Source of the DNA: Pseudoalteromonas carrageenovora IAM 12662
GTDB lineage: Bacteria > Pseudomonadota > Gammaproteobacteria > Enterobacterales > Alteromonadaceae
NCBI RefSeq assembly: GCF_900239935.1
Contig: NZ_LT965929.1
Span: forward strand, 535,001 to 599,000
Reading direction: 5' to 3'
Length of the DNA: 64,000 nucleotides
Shown: positions 45,743-54,062 of the stretch, piece after piece
Numbering within the stretch: the stretch's first letter is position 1
Layout: every line of letters begins with the position of its first letter
The notes under the pieces: model-generated
The model's input: the letters and a program-made list of their open reading frames with translations, nothing else
The model's database searches: none
What the model was told of the DNA's origin: nothing
Translations under genes and position numbers: made by a program

Positions 45743-46332
45743 TTGCAAAAGTGATTTTGGCTGCTGGGCAATCATCGCGTTTTAACGGCTGTAAATTAAT
45801 TGCCAATGTGGGGTTTGGGCAAACCATGATTGAGCGAGCGGTTAAAACGCTTCAAGCACTTGATGATTCGGTTGTTTACGTAGTAACAGGCGCTTGGCAT
45901 CAGGAAATTGAACAGGCACTTTATGGTTATACAAATGTTCAGCTTATTGAAAACAAACAATGGGGTAAAGGGCTAGGGGGGAGCATTGCAACGGCAACTG
46001 AGGCTGTCTCTAAGCTAAACACCTACGATGGTTTTTTGTTTATGCTGGGCGATCAGGTGGAATTACAAACGCAGCAAGTACATGAGTTAGTTAAAGGGTT
46101 TACTCATACACCTTCGCGCTGGTGCGCAGATTACGGCGAACGCTTAGGGGTACCTGCTATATTCCCAGCTGTTGATTTATCCAAGCTTGCAAGCTTAACT
46201 TCAGATAAGGGGGCGCAACACTTATTGCGCAGTAAAAACGAAATCGTAAATACAATTAATATAAGTCATGCAAAATTAGACATTGATACGCAAGAGCAGC
46301 TAAGTGATTTTTTAGCTAAGCATGAATTATAA
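45736..46332 (+). CDS. MocA-like molybdenum-cofactor cytidylyltransferase
   Basis: A 198-residue nucleotidyltransferase. It has AKVILAAGQSSRFNGCKL (nucleotide loop), GGSIATATEAV, LFMLGDQVELQ and VPAIFPA. The family joins CMP to molybdopterin for xanthine-oxidase-type enzymes. The start is TTG 45736, with AGGA five bases upstream, and overlaps the xdhC end by 7 bases. It probably makes the MCD cofactor for the hydroxylase encoded just downstream. Confidence 0.88.
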   Translation: MLIAKVILAAGQSSRFNGCKLIANVGFGQTMIERAVKTLQALDDSVVYVVTGAWHQEIEQALYGYTNVQLIENKQWGKGLGGSIATATEAVSKLNTYDGFLFMLGDQVELQTQQVHELVKGFTHTPSRWCADYGERLGVPAIFPAVDLSKLASLTSDKGAQHLLRSKNEIVNTINISHAKLDIDTQEQLSDFLAKHEL

Positions 46333-46409
46333 GTACACGATAAGTAATTAAATTATATAAGTTTTAATCAAGGTTTTTAAAATCTTGGGTATTAATCAAG
46401 GGGCAAGCT

Positions 46410-46898
46410 ATGGTGACGTTTACAATTAATGGCAAGGTGGTTGAATCACACGCAAGTGAAGATACACCATTGTTATGGGTTATTCGTGATGAAATTGGGT
46501 TAAAAGGTACAAAGTTTGGTTGTGGTATTGCAATGTGTGGTGCGTGTACTGTGCACTTAGATGGGCAAGCAACACGGTCATGTGTACTACCAATTGGCGC
46601 AATTGCGGGTAAAAACATTACCACAATTGAAGGGCTTAATAACGAACACCCTCTTCAAAAAACATGGGTTGAAGAGCAAGTACCACAGTGTGGATATTGT
46701 CAGTCTGGGCAAATAATGCAAGCTGCTACATTACTTGCTGCTAACCCAAACCCATCTGAAGAAGAAATAGTTAATCATATGAATGGCAACTACTGTCGCT
46801 GCATGGCATACAAACGCATTAAAACGGCTATTAAACGCGCTGCCGATGAGTCACAAAATGTTGTTAACATTTTTGATCCAAATGCCCAAGACGCTTAA
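46410..46898 (+). CDS. 2Fe-2S subunit of IorAB-type molybdenum hydroxylase
   Basis: A 162-residue iron-sulfur subunit. The plant-type ferredoxin domain has [17 protein letters not shown] and a later Cys (RSCVLP). The helical domain binds the second cluster through [10 protein letters not shown] and [10 protein letters not shown]. This matches the small subunit of isoquinoline 1-oxidoreductase and related aldehyde oxidases. It has no signal peptide and would be exported in complex with the Tat-bearing large subunit 12 bases downstream. Confidence 0.93.
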   Translation: MVTFTINGKVVESHASEDTPLLWVIRDEIGLKGTKFGCGIAMCGACTVHLDGQATRSCVLPIGAIAGKNITTIEGLNNEHPLQKTWVEEQVPQCGYCQSGQIMQAATLLAANPNPSEEEIVNHMNGNYCRCMAYKRIKTAIKRAADESQNVVNIFDPNAQDA

Positions 46899-46910
46899 CT
46901 GGAGCCTGTA

Positions 46911-49202
46911 ATGAAAAAATTATTTCAAAAAAATAGCGAAACCGTTAATTTAAATCGTCGCTCGTTTATGATTGGTACTGCCAGCGCAGGTTTGGTGATG
47001 GCATTTGCACCCGCTCTATTTTCAGGCTCGTTAAGTGCAAAAGAGTCAATTACACAGCAAGCTTTTTCACCAACAATTTGGTGGACTATGAGCAGCGATG
47101 GCGCAGTAGAAGTCAGTATTGCTAAAGCGGAAATGGGTCAACATATTGGTACTGCATTGGCGCGTATTGTAGCTGATGAGCTAGAGTGCGATTGGGATAA
47201 AGTATCAATTACTTATGTAGACACTCACGAAAAATGGGGTTACATGGTAACGGGTGGTTCATGGTCGGTATTTCAAAGCTTTAAGCCGTTATCGCAAGCG
47301 GGCGCTGCGGGCAGAATTGCATTAATAGATGCAGGGGCTGCTATGCTGGGTGTACCGCCGGGTAAATGCCATGCTGAAAAAGGTCACATTATTTGTGGTG
47401 ATAAATCTCTAAGTTACGCTGACATTGTTAAAAAAGGCGAGTTTAACCGTACTTTTAGTAGTGAAGAAGTGGCAAAGCTACCATTAAAACCTGCTAATAA
47501 ACGTCATTTAACTGGGCTAAAGCAAGACTTTAGAGCGCTTGATATACCTGCTAAAACAAATGGTACAGCTGTTTACGGCATTGACGTAGAAGTAGAGGGT
47601 ATGCTGTACGCTCGACCTGTTATTCCACCAACGCGTTATGGCAGCACAGTAACTAATGTTGATGATACGACAGCTAAAGCGATTAAAGGCTATAAAGGCT
47701 TTGAAATTTTAAACGATCCTAGCGAAACCGTTCAAGGCTGGGTTGTTGTATTAGCTGATAACTACCCAAGTGCAATAAAAGCGGTAGATGCACTAAAAGT
47801 GACCTATAAAAAGGGTAAAACCGCGAATGTAACCGAAGCCGATATTCAAAATGAAGGCAAACGATTATGTGAGCAAAGTGACTCAGGCACATTATTTGTT
47901 GATGAAGGCGATATTAAAAACACGCAAGCCAATGCCAATGAATCATTAGAGTCGATGTACACCACGGCTACGGCAAGTCATTATCAGCTAGAGCCACTCA
48001 ATGCGCTGGTTGAATTTAAAGACGGTCAGTGGATAATTCATACGGGTAACCAGTGGCAATCACTTACATTACCAGCCATTGCAAAAGCGCTTGAAGTAGC
48101 CCAAGAGAAAGTCATAATTCGCCCTTATTATTTAGGCGGAGGCTTTGGACGTCGTTTATTTGGTGATTGGACCGTACCTGCAGCCCTCACTGCAAAAGCT
48201 GTTGGTAAGCCCGTTAAACTTGTATTTACACGAGCGGACGATAGCTTATTCGATCAGTCTCGCTCTGCATCAGCTGCAAAAATGACGGCGTCTTTTGATA
48301 AAAGTGGCGCTTTTACTGGTTTAGAACATGCATTTGCTGCAGGCTGGCCTACTAAAGCAATGGCATCTGGATTTTTATCTCCAGGGGTTGATGGTAATGG
48401 TAAATTTGATGCATTTTCAGCATCGGGTGCAGATCATTGGTATAGCATGAGTAGTCACCGAGCACGTGCCATTAATAACGAAATAGCACAAACTACATTT
48501 ACCCCTGGTTGGCTGCGCTCAGTTGGTCCTGGTTGGATTGCATGGAGCCTTGAATCGTTTATTGACGAAATTTCCCATAAGCAAGGCAAAGATCCGGTTC
48601 AATTTAGAATCGAAATGCTAGACGGGAAAGGTAAGCAAGCGGGTAAAGCGCCCGAAAGTGTGGGCGGTGCACTGCGTTTACGTAATGTGCTTAAAAAGGT
48701 GTCAGATAAAGTGGCCTCTGTTAAGCTTGGCCAAGATGAGGGTATCGGTTTTTCAGTGAGTTCTGGGCAAGAGCGTACAATGCCAGCATGGCTTGCAACC
48801 GCAGCACATGTCCATGTTAATCGAGATAGCGGTAAAATAACGCTTAAAAAATTATATGTAGTTGTAGATGCAGGGCTAATTGTTCACCCAGATGGTGCAT
48901 TAGCACAAATTGAAGGCTCTTTATTGTGGGGCAGTAGCCTTGCATTACATGAGTCAAATACGTATAAAGATGGGCAGGTATCGGCAACTAACTTTAATAC
49001 TTATTTACCACTAAGAATGCAAGATGTTCCAGATATGGACATTGAATTTTTACAAAGTGATGAGTTTCCAGTTGGTTTAGGTGAGCCTGGAGTTATAGGT
49101 GTTGCGCCAGCCATAGGTAATGCAATATTTAACGCAGTAGGCGTGCGTTTACGTGATTTACCTATGAAGCCAAGTGAAGTTATAAAAGGGCTAAAAGCCT
49201 AA
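46911..49202 (+). CDS. Molybdopterin-binding large subunit, IorB-like, Tat-exported
   Basis: 763 residues. The N-terminus has a twin-arginine signal, NRRSFMIGTASAGLVMAF (Arg pair near 15-16), so the complex is probably periplasmic. Domain motifs include AKAEMGQHIGTALARIVADEL, LGGGFGRRLFGDWTVPAA and the late GEPGVIGVAPAIGNAIFNAVG, with the active-site Glu of the family in GEPG. It oxidises an N-heterocycle or aldehyde using water; the electron acceptor is not encoded nearby. Substrate unknown. Confidence 0.93.
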   Translation: MKKLFQKNSETVNLNRRSFMIGTASAGLVMAFAPALFSGSLSAKESITQQAFSPTIWWTMSSDGAVEVSIAKAEMGQHIGTALARIVADELECDWDKVSITYVDTHEKWGYMVTGGSWSVFQSFKPLSQAGAAGRIALIDAGAAMLGVPPGKCHAEKGHIICGDKSLSYADIVKKGEFNRTFSSEEVAKLPLKPANKRHLTGLKQDFRALDIPAKTNGTAVYGIDVEVEGMLYARPVIPPTRYGSTVTNVDDTTAKAIKGYKGFEILNDPSETVQGWVVVLADNYPSAIKAVDALKVTYKKGKTANVTEADIQNEGKRLCEQSDSGTLFVDEGDIKNTQANANESLESMYTTATASHYQLEPLNALVEFKDGQWIIHTGNQWQSLTLPAIAKALEVAQEKVIIRPYYLGGGFGRRLFGDWTVPAALTAKAVGKPVKLVFTRADDSLFDQSRSASAAKMTASFDKSGAFTGLEHAFAAGWPTKAMASGFLSPGVDGNGKFDAFSASGADHWYSMSSHRARAINNEIAQTTFTPGWLRSVGPGWIAWSLESFIDEISHKQGKDPVQFRIEMLDGKGKQAGKAPESVGGALRLRNVLKKVSDKVASVKLGQDEGIGFSVSSGQERTMPAWLATAAHVHVNRDSGKITLKKLYVVVDAGLIVHPDGALAQIEGSLLWGSSLALHESNTYKDGQVSATNFNTYLPLRMQDVPDMDIEFLQSDEFPVGLGEPGVIGVAPAIGNAIFNAVGVRLRDLPMKPSEVIKGLKA

Positions 49203-49228
49203 AACAAATATAATTAAAGGGACTACTT

Positions 49229-49292
49229 ATGTAGCACCTTAGTTATTATACCAATGCGCGTAATTATGTATTACTGCGCACTGGTACTACAT
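49229..49292. repeat. Long imperfect palindrome upstream of moaA
   Basis: Nested inverted repeats: outer ATGTAG / CTACAT and inner ACCA-TGCGC-TAAT / ATTA-TGCGCA-TGGT around TATGT. It could fold as one hairpin. It may be a REP-like intergenic repeat or a leader structure. Confidence 0.6.
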
Positions 49293-49374
49293 CATATTGT
49301 TTTGCAATTATTATGTATTAATAGGTAAACGGCTTAGGTATGTGTTATCTGTTGATATGAGTTAAGGTTTATTT

Positions 49375-50346
49375 ATGCTAATCGACCCTACAGGGCGAGA
49401 ATTTAGTTATTTACGTTTATCTATTACCGATGTATGTAATTTTAAATGTGTTTATTGTTTACCCGATGGTTATCAAGGCGGCCAAGAGCGCGGTTTTTTA
49501 AGTGTTAATGAAATTAGCAATACGCTTAAAGCCTTTGCCCATCACGGTATAGAAAAAGTACGGATCACAGGCGGTGAGCCAACTTTGCGCAAAGATTTTA
49601 TAGATGTTATTCGCGTTGCAAAAGATACCAGCGGCATAAAAAAAATAGCTGCGACAACGAATGGTTTCTCTCTTCATAAAAATATTCATAACTGGGTCGA
49701 TGCAGGCCTAAATGCAATTAATGTCAGTATTGATACCTTAGACCCGCGTATGTTTAATACGATTACCGGGCACGATAAATTTGCATCTGTAATGAGCGGT
49801 ATAGATACCGCACTTGAAACCGGTATTGAGTCGGTAAAAATAAACAGCGTGCTGATGAAGCAATACAATGGACAAGAGTTTGAAACATTTTTAAATTGGA
49901 TTAAACATCGTCCGGTAACCATTCGCTTTATAGAGCTTATGCAAACAAGCGATAATAAAACATTTTTTGATGCGAACCATGTCTCGGGTCAGTCTTTAAA
50001 AGTGAAGCTATTACAAAGCGGTTGGCAGCAAGTTGCGCGAAGCGCTTCTGCTGGGCCTGCTCAAGAATTTGCTCACCCCGATTACCAAGGTAAAATTGGG
50101 TTGATCATGCCCTACAGTAATGATTTTTGTAGTACATGTAACAGATTAAGGGTAACCGCTAAAGGCAATTTGCATCTGTGTTTGTTCTCTGAAGAAGGTA
50201 TTTCATTAAGAGAGTATATGGGCGATAACGCAAACACCGCGCTAATGGATTTACTTTCACGGTATATTAAAACTAAAAAGCCCACCCACCTGTTACACCA
50301 AGGCAACACAGGTATAACCACAAACTTGTCTATGTTAGGTGGTTAG
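49375..50346 (+). CDS. moaA: GTP 3',8-cyclase MoaA
   Basis: A 323-residue radical SAM enzyme for the first step of molybdopterin synthesis. The N-terminal cluster motif is CNFKCVYC. VRITGGEPTLRKDF follows, and the C-terminal cluster motif is CSTCNRLRVTAKGNLHLCLF. It ends in the conserved Gly-Gly. AAGG lies 8 bases before the ATG. It sits just after the molybdenum hydroxylase genes, separated by a palindrome, so its supply of cofactor to that enzyme is likely though the transcripts may be separate. Confidence 0.95.
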   Translation: MLIDPTGREFSYLRLSITDVCNFKCVYCLPDGYQGGQERGFLSVNEISNTLKAFAHHGIEKVRITGGEPTLRKDFIDVIRVAKDTSGIKKIAATTNGFSLHKNIHNWVDAGLNAINVSIDTLDPRMFNTITGHDKFASVMSGIDTALETGIESVKINSVLMKQYNGQEFETFLNWIKHRPVTIRFIELMQTSDNKTFFDANHVSGQSLKVKLLQSGWQQVARSASAGPAQEFAHPDYQGKIGLIMPYSNDFCSTCNRLRVTAKGNLHLCLFSEEGISLREYMGDNANTALMDLLSRYIKTKKPTHLLHQGNTGITTNLSMLGG

Positions 50347-50501
50347 TATTTAGCTAAAAAGCGGCAGTTGTGTACCTAAAGTAGTTAAGCTGTCCCGGTA
50401 ATGTGAATAATGCTTGTATTAACAAGGTTTTATTTCTTCAAAGCTTGTTAATTTGTTTTTTCAGGTTACAATTATTTTTTGTTTGTTATTAAGTTAATTG
50501 A

Positions 50502-51539
50502 ATGGATATCGCAGCTCTTAATAGTACTAAATCATTAAGAAAGAGCGTTCTTAGTTGGATGTGTCTTTGCTTTGGTTTTTTGTCGTTTGCATTTGCGGTC
50601 TTTAACTTAACAGTAAACAATTTTGCGCTACTGGGTTATATCGAAGTCTTCTTTTCAATTTATTGTTTTTTCACCTACATATCACTCTTACGTCGCCCAT
50701 TAAGATTTTGGCAGTCTATAGTTATGTGCGCACTTATAACACTCATTGTTATTTTAGCTACTGCGCTTGCTACACCACATAATGGGGTATTTGTATGGTC
50801 GTTCGCATTACCTATTTTGTTTTACTTATTGTTAGGTAAGCAATACGGGGTTGTCTTATCTGCTAGCTTGCTCGTTATACAATCTTATATTTTAGGGACT
50901 AAATCGAGCCTTAGCCCGTTTACCACTTTCAATTTATCTTTGAATTTAATGTGTGCTTATTTAAGTATTTGGGCTATCTCGCATGTTTTTGAAGGCAGTA
51001 GAGCTCATTTTTCTAAACGGCTTAAAAATTTAGCGTTACTTGACCCATTAACTGGAGCTGGTAATCGGCTCTCTATGAATCACTATTTTGAAGTGGAACT
51101 ACAAGATAAGTCGCAACTATATGTATTTTTACTCGACTTAGACTTTTTTAAACAAGTAAATGATAAACACGGACATGCTGTGGGTGATAAGGTATTGGTT
51201 GAGGTAGCTACTTTACTAAGAGTGACGCTGGGTAAGGGGTATGTATTTAGAGTTGGCGGTGAAGAGTTTGCTTTATTTTGCTCTTTCCCACATGAAGACG
51301 AAGCACTTAATGCGGCTGAAAAAATAAGAGCTGATATTGAAAATACTCATTTTAAAATTGATGGTTTAGTGATTAACATTACTACCAGTATTGGTGTGGC
51401 TAAATTTAGAAGCAGTAACACGCTTGAGGGGCTAATAAGCCAAGCAGATAAACAGTTGTATAAAGCAAAACGTTTTGGCCGCAATAAAGTATATTGTAAG
51501 TTTAAAAAAGAGCCTAAATTAGAAAAGGTAATTGCTTAG
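50502..51539 (+). CDS. Membrane diguanylate cyclase (GGDEF)
   Basis: 345 residues. Five or six membrane helices fill residues 18-165 as an uncharacterised MASE-like sensor. The GGDEF domain follows: LDPLTGAGNRLSMNHYF, FLLDLDFFKQVNDKHGHAVGD and active site RVGGEEFALF near 251. It makes cyclic di-GMP from GTP. The RxxD inhibitory site expected upstream of GGEEF is absent (LGKG instead), so product inhibition may be missing. The stop codon TAG is formed by the TA target of the adjoining 264-bp MITE plus its first base. Confidence 0.92.
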   Translation: MDIAALNSTKSLRKSVLSWMCLCFGFLSFAFAVFNLTVNNFALLGYIEVFFSIYCFFTYISLLRRPLRFWQSIVMCALITLIVILATALATPHNGVFVWSFALPILFYLLLGKQYGVVLSASLLVIQSYILGTKSSLSPFTTFNLSLNLMCAYLSIWAISHVFEGSRAHFSKRLKNLALLDPLTGAGNRLSMNHYFEVELQDKSQLYVFLLDLDFFKQVNDKHGHAVGDKVLVEVATLLRVTLGKGYVFRVGGEEFALFCSFPHEDEALNAAEKIRADIENTHFKIDGLVINITTSIGVAKFRSSNTLEGLISQADKQLYKAKRFGRNKVYCKFKKEPKLEKVIA

Positions 51540-51802
51540 GGCGTGTTGATCTTTGATGGTTGAATTTGCAGCAGTGTGTTTGGTTTTTAGGCAAGGCGAA
51601 GCCTATGAAGTGTGGTTACTCCCCATAAATAGGCGATAACGCAGCATAAATGCCAAACATGCGCTGCCCTTCGGGTTCTGCCTAGGGGCGATAAACTCTT
51701 TGTTACTCGGTTTTTACTTAGCCCACTAGGTTACAAACCTCGCGCCGCGATTTAATCGCCCCTAGATTGAACAAATTTCAATCCGCAAAGAACAACACGC
51801 CC
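51539..51802. mobile_element. 264-bp MITE-like element, copy 1
   Basis: A non-coding element flanked by TA at 51537-51538 and 51803-51804. The terminal inverted repeats start GGGCGTGTTGATCTTTG and, read inward from the other end, GGGCGTGTTGTTCTTTG; similarity continues for about 30 bases. A second internal inverted repeat is TAGGGGCGAT / ATCGCCCCTA. It aligns end to end with copy 2 at 62676-62939, also exactly 264 bp. TA duplication suggests mobilisation by an IS630/Tc1-type transposase elsewhere. Confidence 0.85.
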
Positions 51803-51825
51803 TAGTAACCTGTAACCCTAAAGCC

Positions 51826-52764
51826 TTAGTACATTTGTTCAAAGTTCGGAATACCATTTTCCCAAATTGGTTTGTCTTTTCCTAAGTGCTCACGCACTGC
51901 ATCAAAAAATAAACGTGTTCTTACCGGTAAATCACGGTGTGGGTACACCGCATACATAGCGCTAAACTCCATAAGCTTTACATCGGTGAGTAATGGAACG
52001 AGCTTCCCTTGTGTTATTTCGTCACCAATAATAAATGCAGGCGCTACAAAGTAAGTGGTACCCGATAGGGTCTTCATTAGTAATGCTTCGGCATCGTTTG
52101 CCCTAAACACACTTTTTATTTTTTGCTCGCACTACTCACCTTTACTATTAAAGTAATCTATCCCTTCAACCCTAATAGAGTTACTGGCATAACTTGCAGC
52201 AGGTAATTGGGCTAAATCTTCCATGGTTTTAGGCATGCCGTAAGTTTCTATAAACTCTGGTGCGGCTAATATTAGCAAGCGGTTACGTGCAATTTTACGG
52301 GCAATAAGGGAGGAATCTTTTGGCTCACCCACTCTAAAGGCTAAATCAAACCCTTCAGAAACAATATCAACTAACCTGTCGTCTAAACGAAGTTCAACTT
52401 CAACTTGCGGAAAGCGCTTTTGAAAATCGTTAAGCACAGGCTGTAAATAACGTCTGCCAATAAGCGTTGATGAGGTGATTTTTAACACCCCACGTGGCTC
52501 TAAATGGTAGTTTTCGGCCATACGTACGGTTTCACCAAGTAACTCTCTTAGTTCGCCGGCTTTTTTGATCATTTCGGCGCCTGCCGCGGTTAACGAAAAC
52601 GAGCGGGTGGTGCGGTTTAACAGCCTTACCCCTAACTCATCTTCTAAGCGACTAATTTGCTTAGATATAACAGAGCGGTCAATGTTGCGAATTTCTGCTG
52701 CTTTTGCAAAAGAGCCTTGTTCAACGACTTCAAGTAACATTAAAAGCCGGCTTGTTGTATCCAT
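51826..52764 (-). pseudogene. LysR family regulator interrupted by an in-frame amber codon
   Basis: The frame from 52764 codes for a normal LysR protein: helix-turn-helix GSFAKAAEIRNIDRSVISKQ, then the effector domain from LEPRGVLKITSSTLIGRRYL. It stops at TAG (52132-52134) after DYFNSKGE. The same frame then reads on through CEQKIKSVFRANDAEALLMK to the natural end at 51826, total 313 codons. One base change thus removes about 100 residues of the effector domain. Its divergent position implies a MexT-like control of the RND operon. A sequencing error remains possible. Confidence 0.85.
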
Positions 52765-52784
52765 TGTTACACCTTGAATATTCT

Positions 52785-52807
52785 ATTGATGCCATTTTGG
52801 CATTAAT
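52785..52807. promoter_or_regulatory. Candidate LysR operator between lysR remnant and RND operon
   Basis: ATTGATGCC, five bases (ATTTT), then GGCATTAAT: 9-base arms with one mismatch. It lies 20 bases from the lysR start and about 75 bases before the efflux adaptor start, the expected place for a LysR dimer site. Confidence 0.6.
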
Positions 52808-52883
52808 GAATTTAAAAATCTATGGTTTTTACACACGGGTTTAATCCGTATTATGCAAGGCTAATCAACAATGGAGCGTCTTC

Positions 52884-54053
52884 ATGAACAAACATCTAAT
52901 TGCTGCTGCACTTACTGCGGCATCATTAACACTTGCAGGTTGTGCTGATGAGAGCACAGCTCAATCAGCACCTGCACAGCAACTTCAACCAATTGATGTA
53001 GCACAGGTGCTTGTTAAGCCGGTACAGAGCTGGCACACATATACAACTCGTTTAGAGTCTCCACAAGAAGTTGCTTTAATGCCGCGTGTATCAGGAATCA
53101 TCGATAGCATTGAATTTAAAGAAGGCGACGTGGTTAAAGAAGGCGATGTTTTATTTCAATTAGATGCTCGCCCATTTGCAGCGGTTGTTGCAAGCTTAAA
53201 AGCACAAATTAAAAGTGCAGAAGCCGCACTTGAACAAGCTAAAAGTGAAGACAAACGTGCGGTACGCTTATTAGACCGTAAGGCAATCTCAACTGAGCAA
53301 GCACAAGCGCGTACTTCAACACTGCGCCAACGCGAAGCACAGCTTTCTGCACTTCAAGCACAACTTACCTCAGCAGAACTTGATTTAGAATTTACGTCAG
53401 TAGTATCACCAATTGATGGCATTATTTCTCGCGCAAATATTACCAAAGGTAATAACGTACTTGCGGGTCAAAGCGTATTAACATCGATTGTTTCAAACCA
53501 AGCTATGTACGCTTATTTTGATGTTGATGAGCGCACATGGAATAGCTCTTTTAATGATGTTACTGCTGCGAGCCACCAAACTGTTGTAATGCAAAAAGTC
53601 GGTCAAAGTGATTTTGCATACAAAGGCTACATTAACTTTATTGATAACCAAATTAATTCATCAACAGGTACATTACGTGTACGTGCGGTATTTAATGAAG
53701 ACAACAACCAATTACGCGCAGGCTCGTTTGCACGTATCAAGCTTGCAGCCAATTCTATTAGCGACGCTATTATTATCCCAGAACGTGCAATTGGTACTGA
53801 CTTAAAAAATCGCTTTGTACTAACCGTTGGCGAAAACAACGTACTTGAATACAAACTAATTACTATTGGTGAACGTTACGGTGCATTACGTGCGGTTACT
53901 TCAGGCCTTAATGAAGGTGATGTAATTGCTGTAAATGGTCCTGCTCGCGTAGGTCCTGGTATGCCAATCTCTCCTCAAACAGTAACAATTGATACAAGCG
54001 GTGTGGCATTTACATTGTCAAACGACAACGCACAACTTGTGGCTAAGCAATAA
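52884..54053 (+). CDS. RND efflux periplasmic adaptor (membrane fusion protein)
   Basis: A 389-residue AcrA/MexE-type adaptor. Lipoprotein signal ends LAGC. The barrel-sandwich hybrid is in PRVSGIIDSIEFKEGDVVKE and GDVLFQLDARPF. A helical hairpin spans about 105-165, with LKAQIKSAEAALEQAKSEDK. The returning half has DLEFTSVVSPIDGIISRANI, followed by the beta-barrel and membrane-proximal domains. It links the inner-membrane pump to the outer-membrane channel. It is first gene of the operon, divergent from the broken lysR. Confidence 0.94.
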   Translation: MNKHLIAAALTAASLTLAGCADESTAQSAPAQQLQPIDVAQVLVKPVQSWHTYTTRLESPQEVALMPRVSGIIDSIEFKEGDVVKEGDVLFQLDARPFAAVVASLKAQIKSAEAALEQAKSEDKRAVRLLDRKAISTEQAQARTSTLRQREAQLSALQAQLTSAELDLEFTSVVSPIDGIISRANITKGNNVLAGQSVLTSIVSNQAMYAYFDVDERTWNSSFNDVTAASHQTVVMQKVGQSDFAYKGYINFIDNQINSSTGTLRVRAVFNEDNNQLRAGSFARIKLAANSISDAIIIPERAIGTDLKNRFVLTVGENNVLEYKLITIGERYGALRAVTSGLNEGDVIAVNGPARVGPGMPISPQTVTIDTSGVAFTLSNDNAQLVAKQ

Positions 54054-54062
54054 GGTTTATTG

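Noticed and set aside
49203..49374. A molybdenum-cofactor riboswitch before moaA
   Set aside because: The leader contains a palindrome, but I cannot match the multi-helix Moco motif by eye. It is reported only as a palindrome.
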